The notes beneath the pieces were generated by a model. That model was given only the letters and a program-made list of their open reading frames with translations. It searched no databases and was not told the origin of the DNA. A program made the position numbers and the translations under genes. From assembly GCF_947500705.1 (NCBI RefSeq), contig NZ_CANMSY010000006.1:124001-188000 (forward strand): a stretch of 64,000 nt of DNA. Reading direction: 5' to 3'. This DNA comes from an uncultured Brachybacterium sp. (lineage in GTDB: Bacteria; Actinomycetota; Actinomycetes; Actinomycetales; Dermabacteraceae). Position 1 is the first letter of the stretch; the number at the start of each line of letters is the position of its first letter. This document shows positions 46,126 through 55,439 of this stretch, in pieces.

Positions 46126-46668
46126 TCAGCCGACGTTCGAGAGCGCTCGCTGGGAGATCGCGGTGAGATGCTCGCCGAGCGCCGCGGTCTTCTCCTCGGC
46201 GACGAACAGCTCGCCCTCGACGGAGAGGTCCTCGCGGAAGCCCAGGCCGATCGAGCCGACCACGTCGGCGCCGAGGCGGGTCATCAGGGTCTCCAGCAGC
46301 GGCAGCACCTCGCCGGCGGAGCCCCAGCCATAGCCGACCAGGACGGTGGGCAGGCCGCTCCACTCCTCATAGAGGAAGTCGATCGCGTTCTTCAGGGCTC
46401 CGGGGTAGGAGCCGTTGTACTGCGGGGTGAGGATCACCAGGGCATCGAGAGCGTCGATCCGGGCTCCCCAGGCGAGGGCGTGGTCCGTCTCCTTGGGCAG
46501 GCCCTGCTTGGGGCTGCTGGTGCCGTCGAAGGCCGGCAGCGCCACCTCGCGCAGGTCGATCAGGTCCACGTCGACCCCGGCGGGGATGGCGTCATGGACC
46601 CAGCGGGCGACGTGGTCGCCCACGCGGTTCGGACGTGCGCTGGCGAGGATGATTCCAAGTTTCGTCAT
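46126..46668 (-). CDS. NADPH-dependent FMN reductase-like oxidoreductase
   Basis: 180 residues, flavodoxin-like fold. MTKLGIILASARPNRVGDHVARWV is the phosphate-binding loop and TPQYNGSYPGALKNAIDFLYEEW the FMN-contact motif. Such enzymes reduce flavins, quinones or azo compounds. ATG 46668 follows an unusually AT-rich stretch (TTTTAATCACT). Divergent from the HIT gene. Confidence 0.88.
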   Translation of the reverse strand: MTKLGIILASARPNRVGDHVARWVHDAIPAGVDVDLIDLREVALPAFDGTSSPKQGLPKETDHALAWGARIDALDALVILTPQYNGSYPGALKNAIDFLYEEWSGLPTVLVGYGWGSAGEVLPLLETLMTRLGADVVGSIGLGFREDLSVEGELFVAEEKTAALGEHLTAISQRALSNVG

Positions 46669-46732
46669 AGTGATTAAAACTTCTCATACATCCGGGATGT
46701 TCCTCAATCCGAGGTGGCCTTCCTCGCTCCCG

Positions 46733-46738
46733 TAGACT
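46733..46738 (+). promoter_or_regulatory. Candidate -10 hexamer (TAGACT) for HIT gene and the phoH-ybeY-era operon
   Basis: TAGACT, 7 bases, then ATG 46746; no Shine-Dalgarno. Probably drives the whole HIT-phoH-ybeY-corC-era run as a leaderless message. Confidence 0.45.
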
Positions 46739-46745
46739 CCCCAGC

Positions 46746-47120
46746 ATGGGAAACAGCCGCACCGAGCACGTCACACAGCGTCATGATCCGGACTGCGTCT
46801 TCTGCAGGATCGTCGCTGGGGAGATCCCCTCCGAACGGGTCCACGAGGACGATCAGGTGATCGCCTTCAAGGATCTGCATCCGCAGGCCCCCGTGCATGT
46901 GCTGGTGGTGCCGCGGGAACATCGTCGCGACGTGACCGAGCTCGTCGAGGATCCGTCGCTGCTCGCCCACACGGCGCAGGTCGCAGCCCAGGTGGCCGCA
47001 GACCAGGGCGATGGCGACTTCCGACTGATCTTCAACACCGGTGCGAGCGCCGGCCAGACCGTCTTCCACGTGCACGCGCACGTCCTGGCAGGCGGGAAGC
47101 TCGCAGAAGGAGAACTGTGA
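46746..47120 (+). CDS. Histidine triad (HIT) family nucleotide-binding protein
   Basis: 124 residues. DCVFCRIVAGEIPSERVHEDDQVIAFKDLHPQAPVHVLVVPREH is the HIT N-terminal part, and the triad is His108-Val-His110-Ala-His112 in TVFHVHAHVLAG. HINT-type proteins hydrolyse purine phosphoramidates. The stop overlaps the phoH GTG by 4 bases. Confidence 0.93.
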   Translation: MGNSRTEHVTQRHDPDCVFCRIVAGEIPSERVHEDDQVIAFKDLHPQAPVHVLVVPREHRRDVTELVEDPSLLAHTAQVAAQVAADQGDGDFRLIFNTGASAGQTVFHVHAHVLAGGKLAEGEL

Positions 47121-48163
47121 CAGACGCCCTCGAACCGGTACCCGGGCACCCTCCCGAGGTGCGTGAGCGGAAGCTGACGATCCCCGATCACCTCAGCCCC
47201 TTCCAGGTGCTCGGAGAGAACGATCAGGCCCTGGCGGCGCTCGAGGATGCGATCCCCGACACCGACGTGCACGTGCGGGGCCACCAGGTGACGCTGCGCG
47301 GCACGCAGGAGGCGCTGCGGCGCGGCGAGCAGATCATCCGCTCGATCATCGAGCTGGCCGGCACCGGCCAGGCCGTCACCGCCGAGGCGGTGCAGCGCGC
47401 CGCGAACCTCTACGGCGATGAGCGCGCGAACGGGAAGAAGCTCGAGCAGGTCCTCTCCCGCACGATCCTCTCCTCCCGCGGCCGCACCATCCGTCCCAAG
47501 ACGATGGGTCAGAAGACATACATCGAGGCGATCGAGTCCTCGACCATCACCTTCGGGATCGGTCCTGCGGGCACCGGCAAGACCTATCTCGCCGTCGCGA
47601 TGGCGGTGCAGAAGCTGCTGAGCAAGCAGGTGGACCGCATCATCCTCACCCGCCCTGCCGTCGAGGCGGGGGAGCGGCTCGGCTTCCTGCCGGGGAGCCT
47701 GAACGAGAAGATCGACCCGTACCTGCGCCCGCTCTACGACGCGCTGCACGACATGCTGGACCCGGAGTCGATCCCGCGCCTGATGAGCGCCGGCACCATC
47801 GAGGTCGCGCCGCTGGCCTATATGCGCGGCCGCACCCTGAACGACGCCTTCATCATCCTCGACGAAGCCCAGAACACCACCCCTGAGCAGATGAAGATGT
47901 TCCTGACCAGGCTCGGCTTCAACTCCACCATGGTGATCACCGGTGACGTGACCCAGGTCGACCTCCCAGGCGGTCAGAAGAGCGGCCTGCGAGTCGTCGA
48001 ACAGGTGCTCTCGGGCATCGAGGACATCTCCTTCTGCCGCCTCTCCTCCCGGGACGTGGTGCGCCACAGCCTGGTCAGCGAGATCGTCGACGCCTATGGG
48101 CGCTGGGAGATCCAGCCCGGGGGCGCCCGCGACCTCCGCCACCGCACGAGCAAGGGACACTGA
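47117..48163 (+). CDS. PhoH family ATPase/RNA-associated protein
   Basis: 348 residues. KH-like N-terminus (VHVRGHQVTLRGTQEALRRGEQII), then a P-loop helicase-like core with Walker A GPAGTGKTYLA from residue 149, RPAVEAGERLGFLPGSLNEKIDPYLRPLYDAL and Walker B FIILDEAQNTTPEQMKMFLTR. PhoH2-type relatives act with RNA, and the fixed neighbourhood with ybeY and era points to ribosome or rRNA maturation. GTG 47117 overlaps the HIT stop. Confidence 0.93.
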   Translation: MTDALEPVPGHPPEVRERKLTIPDHLSPFQVLGENDQALAALEDAIPDTDVHVRGHQVTLRGTQEALRRGEQIIRSIIELAGTGQAVTAEAVQRAANLYGDERANGKKLEQVLSRTILSSRGRTIRPKTMGQKTYIEAIESSTITFGIGPAGTGKTYLAVAMAVQKLLSKQVDRIILTRPAVEAGERLGFLPGSLNEKIDPYLRPLYDALHDMLDPESIPRLMSAGTIEVAPLAYMRGRTLNDAFIILDEAQNTTPEQMKMFLTRLGFNSTMVITGDVTQVDLPGGQKSGLRVVEQVLSGIEDISFCRLSSRDVVRHSLVSEIVDAYGRWEIQPGGARDLRHRTSKGH

Positions 48164-48165
48164 GC

Positions 48166-48627
48166 ATGACCATCGAGATCCGCAACGAGACCACGGCGGT
48201 CGTGGACGAGCGAGAGTTCGTCGACCTCTCCCGCTTCGTGTTCGAGGCGATGCACCTGCATCCCGCCACCGAGATGTCGATCCTGTTCGTCGACGAGGAC
48301 GCGATGGAGAAGCTCCACGTGCAGTGGCTGGACCTGCCTGGCCCCACCGACGTGATGAGCTTCCCGATGGATGAGCTCATCCCCGGCACCCCCGAGCACC
48401 CGGCCCCCGAGGGGCTGCTCGGAGATGTGGTGCTGTGCCCGACGGTCGCCACCAAGCAGGCCGCGGAGGCGGGCCACAGCGCCGTCGAGGAGATGCTGCT
48501 GCTGACCGTGCACTCGATCCTGCACCTGCTGGGCTACGACCATATGGAGGATGATGAACGCACCGTGATGTTCGACCTCCAGCGCAAGCTCCTGCTCACG
48601 TTCCTCGCCTCGCGGCCGGCGCGCTGA
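48166..48627 (+). CDS. ybeY: Endoribonuclease YbeY (16S rRNA 3' end maturation)
   Basis: 153 residues. The zinc motif H-x3-H-x5-H is His116, His120 and His126 in HSILHLLGYDHMEDD. PTDVMSFPMDE is the other conserved segment. YbeY takes part in 16S rRNA 3' processing and 70S quality control. It begins 2 bases after phoH, so it is tightly coupled. Confidence 0.96.
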   Translation: MTIEIRNETTAVVDEREFVDLSRFVFEAMHLHPATEMSILFVDEDAMEKLHVQWLDLPGPTDVMSFPMDELIPGTPEHPAPEGLLGDVVLCPTVATKQAAEAGHSAVEEMLLLTVHSILHLLGYDHMEDDERTVMFDLQRKLLLTFLASRPAR

Positions 48628-48672
48628 TCGCCCCCTGATGACACGTCCGCAACCCAGGCCCGGGCTGGTCCA

Positions 48673-50007
48673 GTGCTGACCCTCGCCCTGCTCGTCCTGA
48701 TCCCGCTGATCGTGCTCTCCGGGGTGGTGGCCGCTATGCTCACGGCGGTCGATGCCGCCCAGCTGTCCGTCTCGCGCGGCGTGCTGGAGAAGGCGCTGTC
48801 CTCCCGTCCCGAGCCCGTGCGGGCGCGGGTGCTCGCCCACCGCGAGGACGCCGCTCGCACCCTGGCCTCCGTATCGCTGGGCCGGATGCTCGCCGAGACG
48901 GTGATGGTCGCCTCCGTGGCAGGGGTGACCGTGGCTATCCGCGACCATCAGGGCCACACGGGCCTTCTGCTGCCGGGGATCGCGACCGTGGTCGTCGCCG
49001 GGCTGCTGGTGCTGATCGTGCTCGCGATCTCGCCGCGGACCATCGGTCGCAGCCGCCCCGAGTCCGTGCTGATCTCCAACCGCTGGCTGGTCACGCTGGT
49101 GCGGGGAGTGCTGTGGGTTCCCGCCGGGGCGCTGACCAGCGTCGGCGCCTCGCTCGCGGCCCGCTCCGGCGGTCAGGAGAAGCCCGAGGACGGTGCCGAG
49201 AAGGCACGCAAGAATGTGGACCGAGCGCTCGAGGACGAGCACGTGCGCGACGGTGAACGGGACATGATCCAGGGCGTCTTCGAGCTGCGCGAGACCATGG
49301 TGCGAGAGCTGATGGTCCCGCGTCCCGACATGGTCACCCTCAGCGCGGAATCCAGCGCGGAGACGGCGATGCGGCTGTTCGTGCGCTCCGGCTACTCCCG
49401 CATCCCGGTGATCGGTGACAGCGTCGACGATCTCCGCGGGATGCTGTACGTCAAGGACGTGATGCGGACGATCCATTCGCCCTGGGACGCGAGTCCCGAG
49501 CGACCGGTGCACGAGATCATGCGCGCGGCGCGCTTCGCCCCGGAGTTCGTCGCGGCCGACGAGGTGCTCGCGCAGATGCAGACCAGCCATGTGCACATCA
49601 CAGTGCTTGTCGACGAGTACGGAGGGGTGGCAGGCATCGTGACCATCGAGGACATCCTCGAGGAGATCGTGGGCGAGATCGCCGACGAGCACGATCGTGC
49701 GGAACCGGAGATCCAGGACATCGGCGAGGGCCGCTACCGGGTCCCCGCCCGGGCCGGCCTCTCGGAGGTCGGGGATCTGTTCGACCTCGAGCTCGACGAC
49801 GACGACATCGACAGCGTGGGCGGTCTGCTGGCCAAGGCGACCGGGCGGGTGCCGATCCCCGGCTCCCAGGCCATCGCGCTCGGGCTCGAGCTCGAGGGGG
49901 AGAGGACCGCCGGCCGACGCAAGCGGCTCTCCACCGTGCTGGTGCGCCGAGCCCCGCAGGACGAGGACCACCAAGACACCGACCAGGAGGACGACAATGA
50001 CCGCTGA
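48673..50007 (+). CDS. Hemolysin-family CNNM/CorC-type membrane protein with CBS domains
   Basis: 444 residues. An N-terminal CNNM-like region with three or four helices (LTLALLVLIPLIVLSGVVAAM, GLLLPGIATVVVAGLLVLIVLAI, and so on), a linker, two CBS domains (ELMVPRPDMVTLSAE..SGYSRIPVIGDS and ..QTSHVHITVLVDEYGGVAGIVTIEDILEEIVGEI) and a C-terminal CorC_HlyC domain. Likely Mg/Co efflux or homeostasis. GTG 48673. Overlaps era by 11 bases. Confidence 0.9.
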   Translation: MLTLALLVLIPLIVLSGVVAAMLTAVDAAQLSVSRGVLEKALSSRPEPVRARVLAHREDAARTLASVSLGRMLAETVMVASVAGVTVAIRDHQGHTGLLLPGIATVVVAGLLVLIVLAISPRTIGRSRPESVLISNRWLVTLVRGVLWVPAGALTSVGASLAARSGGQEKPEDGAEKARKNVDRALEDEHVRDGERDMIQGVFELRETMVRELMVPRPDMVTLSAESSAETAMRLFVRSGYSRIPVIGDSVDDLRGMLYVKDVMRTIHSPWDASPERPVHEIMRAARFAPEFVAADEVLAQMQTSHVHITVLVDEYGGVAGIVTIEDILEEIVGEIADEHDRAEPEIQDIGEGRYRVPARAGLSEVGDLFDLELDDDDIDSVGGLLAKATGRVPIPGSQAIALGLELEGERTAGRRKRLSTVLVRRAPQDEDHQDTDQEDDNDR

Positions 50008-51007
50008 CCAGGATCCCCGCCCAGATATCGCCGAGGACCCCGCCGCGAGCTCCGCTGCAGCGCCCACCGCAGGGCCCACGCACCGCTCCGGCTTCGTCGC
50101 CCTGGTGGGCCGGCCCAACGTCGGGAAGTCCACGCTGACCAATGCCCTGGTCGGTGAGAAGGTCGCGATCACGTCCAGCAAGCCGCAGACCACCCGCCGC
50201 GCCATCCGCGGGATCGTCACCCAGGAGGACGCGCAGATCATCCTGGTGGACACCCCCGGCGTGCACCGTCCCCGCACCCTGCTCGGCGAGCGGCTGAACG
50301 ACCTGGTGCGCGACACCCTTAGCGAGGTGGATGTGGTGGGCTTCTGCCTTCCCGCCGACCAGAAGATCGGCCCCGGCGACCGCTTCATCTGCGAGGACCT
50401 GGTCGAGCTGCGCACCGGCCGACGGGGACCGCGCGTCATCGCCGTCGTCACCAAGACCGACCTGGTGACGCGGGACCGTCTGGCCGAGCACCTCATGGCC
50501 GTGGACCAGATGATGGACTTCGACGAGATCGTGCCGATCTCCGCCGTCAAGGGCGAGCAGATCGACGTGCTGCTCGAGGTGATCACCCGCCAGCTCCCCG
50601 AGGGCCCGCAGCTGTACCCGGACGACCAGCTCACCGAGGAGTCACGCGATGACCGCATCTCCGAGCTGATCCGCGAGGCGGCGCTGGAGGGCGTCCGCGA
50701 CGAGCTCCCGCACTCGATCGCAGTCGTCATCGAAGAGGTGGTCGAGGTGGACCCCGACGGCGATGCCTTCACCCCCGTCGAAGCCGGCACCGGACGACTC
50801 GTGGTCCGCGCGTCCCTGTTCGTCGAGCGCGACAGCCAGAAGGGCATCATCATCGGCAAGGGCGGCTCACGCCTGAAGGAGGTCGGCTCCCAGGCCCGTG
50901 CGGAGATCAACCACCTCATCGGCCGCAAGGTGCATCTGGACCTGCGGGTCAAGGTCGCCAAGGAATGGCAGCGCGACCCCAAGCAGCTGGGACGCCTCGG
51001 GTTCTGA
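49997..51007 (+). CDS. era: GTPase Era
   Basis: 336 residues. G domain with GRPNVGKST (38-46), DTPGVHRPRTLLG and TKTDLV, followed by a KH domain with QKGIIIGKGGSRLKEVGSQARAEI (about residue 281 on). An acidic Ala-rich N-terminal extension of about 30 residues precedes the G domain. Era binds the 3' end of 16S rRNA and helps 30S assembly, which fits its neighbours ybeY and phoH. ATG 49997 lies inside the end of the preceding gene. Confidence 0.96.
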   Translation: MTADQDPRPDIAEDPAASSAAAPTAGPTHRSGFVALVGRPNVGKSTLTNALVGEKVAITSSKPQTTRRAIRGIVTQEDAQIILVDTPGVHRPRTLLGERLNDLVRDTLSEVDVVGFCLPADQKIGPGDRFICEDLVELRTGRRGPRVIAVVTKTDLVTRDRLAEHLMAVDQMMDFDEIVPISAVKGEQIDVLLEVITRQLPEGPQLYPDDQLTEESRDDRISELIREAALEGVRDELPHSIAVVIEEVVEVDPDGDAFTPVEAGTGRLVVRASLFVERDSQKGIIIGKGGSRLKEVGSQARAEINHLIGRKVHLDLRVKVAKEWQRDPKQLGRLGF

Positions 51008-51144
51008 GGCAGCGCCGGCAGGGCAATGCACTGCACTGCCTGCACCGCACCGCACCGCTCTGCGCTGGGACGCTCGGAGCGACGCGGGCGGATCTGACCG
51101 GTGTTCGTATGGTGAGAGGCGCCGAACCGCCAGGCGGACGGTGC

Positions 51145-53079
<1,935 letters not shown>

Positions 53080-53115
53080 GCCCCCGCCCCACCTCCGACC
53101 CCCGGGCCCGAGCTG

Positions 53116-53167
53116 ACGCGAATGTGCGCTGTGCTTCCACTCTTGGAAGCACAGCGCACATTCGCGT
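53116..53167. terminator. Perfect 24-base inverted repeat between leuA and EamA gene
   Basis: Arms 53116-53139 and 53144-53167 are perfectly complementary over 24 bases with a 4-base loop (CTCT). It lies 36 bases after leuA and 81 bases from the convergent EamA gene stop. Both strands give the same hairpin, so it would terminate both genes; no U tract follows. The stem is longer and more perfect than usual. Confidence 0.8.
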
Positions 53168-53248
53168 TCGGGTGGGTGTGGGACGGGGTCGGGGTCACCG
53201 CGCACCAGCGCCGCGGCGGCGTGGGAGGCGCCGCCGACAGGCCGGTGG

Positions 53249-54346
53249 TCAACTGCGCGGTGCTGCCTCGGGGGCGCCATCGCCTGACGAGTCCCGAGCC
53301 TCGTACTCCCGCAGCTCCTCCTCGGTGAGCATCGGCATCTCACCGGTGAGCGTCGCGTGAGTGGGCGTGGGCAGGTCCCAGCCGGGCGACTCATCGGCGG
53401 GCTGCGGCTGATCCGGCGAGGTGCTGCGTGCGGTGAGCGTGACTCCGGCGCTCGCGGCGACCACCAGCACGGCGGCGGTGATCCGCAGCGGCGTCGCGTC
53501 CTGGCCGATCAGCAGCACGCCGGCGAGCAGCGCGACCACCGGCTCGAGGCTCAGCATGATCCCGAAGACGTGCCGGGGCAGGCGCCGCAGCGCCGCGAGC
53601 TCGAGGGTGTACGGCAGCACGGAGGCGAGCAGCGCGGTGCCCGCTGCGAGGCCGAGCAGGCGCAGGTCCATCACACCCGTGACAGCGCCCTCGGCGCCGA
53701 GCGGCAGGATGGCGAGGGCACCGACAGCCATCGCGACGGCGAGGCCGTCCTGCCCGGGGACCAGCTGCCCCACCTTCGCGCTGGAGAGCACGTACAGGCC
53801 CCAGAACACGGCGGCGACGAGGGCGAAGAGCACGCCGAGGAGGTCCAGGGACGCCGCGCCGGTGAAGGACTCCACGCCGAACAGCCCCACTCCGCCGAGG
53901 GCCAGCAGCACCCACAGCAGGTCGGTGCGGCGCGTCGAGAGCACCGCGGCGACGGTCAGCGGTCCGAGGAACTCGATCGCGACCGCTGTACCCAGCGGGA
54001 TCCGCTCGATCGAGGCGTAGAAGGCGCCGTTCATCGCACCGATCACCACACCGAAGATGATCACCGCGATCCACTGCTGGCGGGTGAAGCGGTGGACCTT
54101 CGGGCGGACGATCACCAGCAGGACGATCGCTGCGATGCCCAGGCGCAGCGCGGTGGTGCCCCAGGAGCCGATCGCGGGGAACAGCTGAGTCGCGAGCGCC
54201 GCCCCGAACTGCAGCGAGAAGCAGGAGCCGAGGATGAACAGCACCGGCGTCAGGGGCACCCCGCGGGAGGGGGCCGACGGGGTCGGCGCGGCGGTGGCCC
54301 GGGGGACAGGAGCGGGAGCGGGAGCGGGAGCGGACGAGGTTCTCAC
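53249..54346 (-). CDS. EamA/RhtA-like drug/metabolite exporter
   Basis: 365 residues with about 10 membrane helices in two EamA repeats, for example LTPVLFILGSCFSLQFGAALA, IPLGTAVAIEFLGPLTVAA, VFWGLYVLSSAKVG and LEPVVALLAGVLLIGQ. The EFLGPL and RLPRHVFGIMLSLEPVVA segments resemble RhtA threonine/homoserine exporters. A short N-terminal APAPAP run comes from a four-fold hexanucleotide repeat at 54311-54333. A cytosolic acidic tail of about 60 residues follows the last helix. GTG 54346 is preceded by GGAGG. Divergent from a LysR regulator that may control it. Confidence 0.88.
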   Translation of the reverse strand: MRTSSAPAPAPAPVPRATAAPTPSAPSRGVPLTPVLFILGSCFSLQFGAALATQLFPAIGSWGTTALRLGIAAIVLLVIVRPKVHRFTRQQWIAVIIFGVVIGAMNGAFYASIERIPLGTAVAIEFLGPLTVAAVLSTRRTDLLWVLLALGGVGLFGVESFTGAASLDLLGVLFALVAAVFWGLYVLSSAKVGQLVPGQDGLAVAMAVGALAILPLGAEGAVTGVMDLRLLGLAAGTALLASVLPYTLELAALRRLPRHVFGIMLSLEPVVALLAGVLLIGQDATPLRITAAVLVVAASAGVTLTARSTSPDQPQPADESPGWDLPTPTHATLTGEMPMLTEEELREYEARDSSGDGAPEAAPRS

Positions 54347-54403
54347 GCCTCCACTGTGCCCACCGTGGTCCCGCCAGGTCCAGCGAATGTTTCCGACCTG
54401 TAC

Positions 54404-54422
54404 CGTGAAGCGGAACTTCACG
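54404..54422. promoter_or_regulatory. Candidate LysR operator in divergent region
   Basis: CGTGAAG-CGGAA-CTTCACG, a perfect 7-base inverted repeat with a 5-base spacer, centred between the EamA and LysR genes and 15 bases before the regulator start. It fits the palindromic boxes of LysR-type proteins and lies just after a TACCGT hexamer (54401-54406), so it would also allow self-repression. Confidence 0.55.
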
Positions 54423-54437
54423 ATCGGAGGAGTGTCC

Positions 54438-55364
54438 GTGCTGAACCTGCACCGACTGTTCCTGCTGCACGAACTGCGCAGGCTGGAGACGATGACGGCG
54501 GTCGCCGGAGCCCATTCGATGTCCCCGTCGGCCGTCTCCCAGCAGCTCTCCCACCTTGAACGGGAGACGAAGACCACCCTCTTCCAGCAGGTCGGCCGAC
54601 GGGTCGTGCTCACCGACGCCGGGGTGCGACTGGCCCGCCGGGCGGAGGAGATGCTGGGACTGCTGGAGACGGCGGAAGCCGAGCTCGCATGGGCCCAGGG
54701 AGAGGCCGGCGGACTGCTGCGGGTGGCGTCCTTCCAGACCCCGATGATCGCGCTCGCCCCGGCAGCTGTGAGCGTGCTCGCGCAGCAGCACCCCGACCTC
54801 CATCTGGAGATGGCGCAGCAGGAGGTGGAGTCGGCCTATGAGGGGCTGCTCGCGCATCGCTTCGACGTGATCCTCGGCGAGGACTATCCCGGGGGTCAGC
54901 GGGTGGTGCGGCGCGGCACCGACCGAGAGGCGCTGCTGCGCGATCCGCTCCTGCTGGTGCTTCCGGACTCCGGTTCCTGGGCCGACGCCCGCACCCTCGC
55001 GGACCTGGTCGACGCACCGTGGGCGCTGGACCCCTCGGGCAGCCGCACCGGGCTCTGGGCGCGGACGTATCTGCGCCAGGCCGGGCTCGAGCCTCGCATC
55101 AGCTTCACCACCCCCGACCCGCTGCTCCAGGTGCACCTCGTGCGCACGGGGCATGCGGTGGCCTTCGTCCCCGGGATCATCGCCTCCGAGCATCTCGGGG
55201 GCACACGGGTGGTGCGGCTGCCGGGGGATCCCCATCGTTCCCTGTACACCGCGGCCCGGGCGGGGGCGGCCGCGCACCCCTCGCTGCTCGCCTTCCGTGC
55301 AGCGCTGCTCGAGGCGGCTGGATCCCTCTCCGGCCTCGAGGGGCTGGAGACGTTCCCGTCCTGA
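54438..55364 (+). CDS. LysR-type transcriptional regulator
   Basis: 308 residues. The N-terminal winged helix reads LNLHRLFLLHELRRLETMTAVAGAHSMSPSAVSQQLSHLERE, followed by a two-lobed periplasmic-binding-like effector domain (LLRVASFQTPMIALAPAAVSVLAQQHPDLHLEM...). GTG 54438 is 7 bases after GGAGG; the 5' end begins right at the conserved HTH, with no extra residues. Divergent from the EamA exporter gene, so the exporter and regulator likely form a pair; the inducer could be an amino acid, by analogy. Confidence 0.9.
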   Translation: MLNLHRLFLLHELRRLETMTAVAGAHSMSPSAVSQQLSHLERETKTTLFQQVGRRVVLTDAGVRLARRAEEMLGLLETAEAELAWAQGEAGGLLRVASFQTPMIALAPAAVSVLAQQHPDLHLEMAQQEVESAYEGLLAHRFDVILGEDYPGGQRVVRRGTDREALLRDPLLLVLPDSGSWADARTLADLVDAPWALDPSGSRTGLWARTYLRQAGLEPRISFTTPDPLLQVHLVRTGHAVAFVPGIIASEHLGGTRVVRLPGDPHRSLYTAARAGAAAHPSLLAFRAALLEAAGSLSGLEGLETFPS

Positions 55365-55427
55365 ACCCGGCCCGACACGATCGTGCATCTCCTCCGTCCG
55401 GGGGCAGCGTCGGGGTCCGGGACAGGG

Positions 55428-55433
55428 TAGAAC
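55428..55433 (+). promoter_or_regulatory. Candidate -10 (TAGAAC) for M28 peptidase gene
   Basis: TAGAAC, 6 bases, ATG 55440, no Shine-Dalgarno. Weaker than the other examples because the last base is C. Confidence 0.22.
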
Positions 55434-55439
55434 CGTCCC

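Noticed and set aside
54311-54333. Four-fold hexanucleotide repeat near the EamA start
   Set aside because: Encodes a short APAPAP run in a linker; no sign of phase-variable frame shift, since the unit is a multiple of three.
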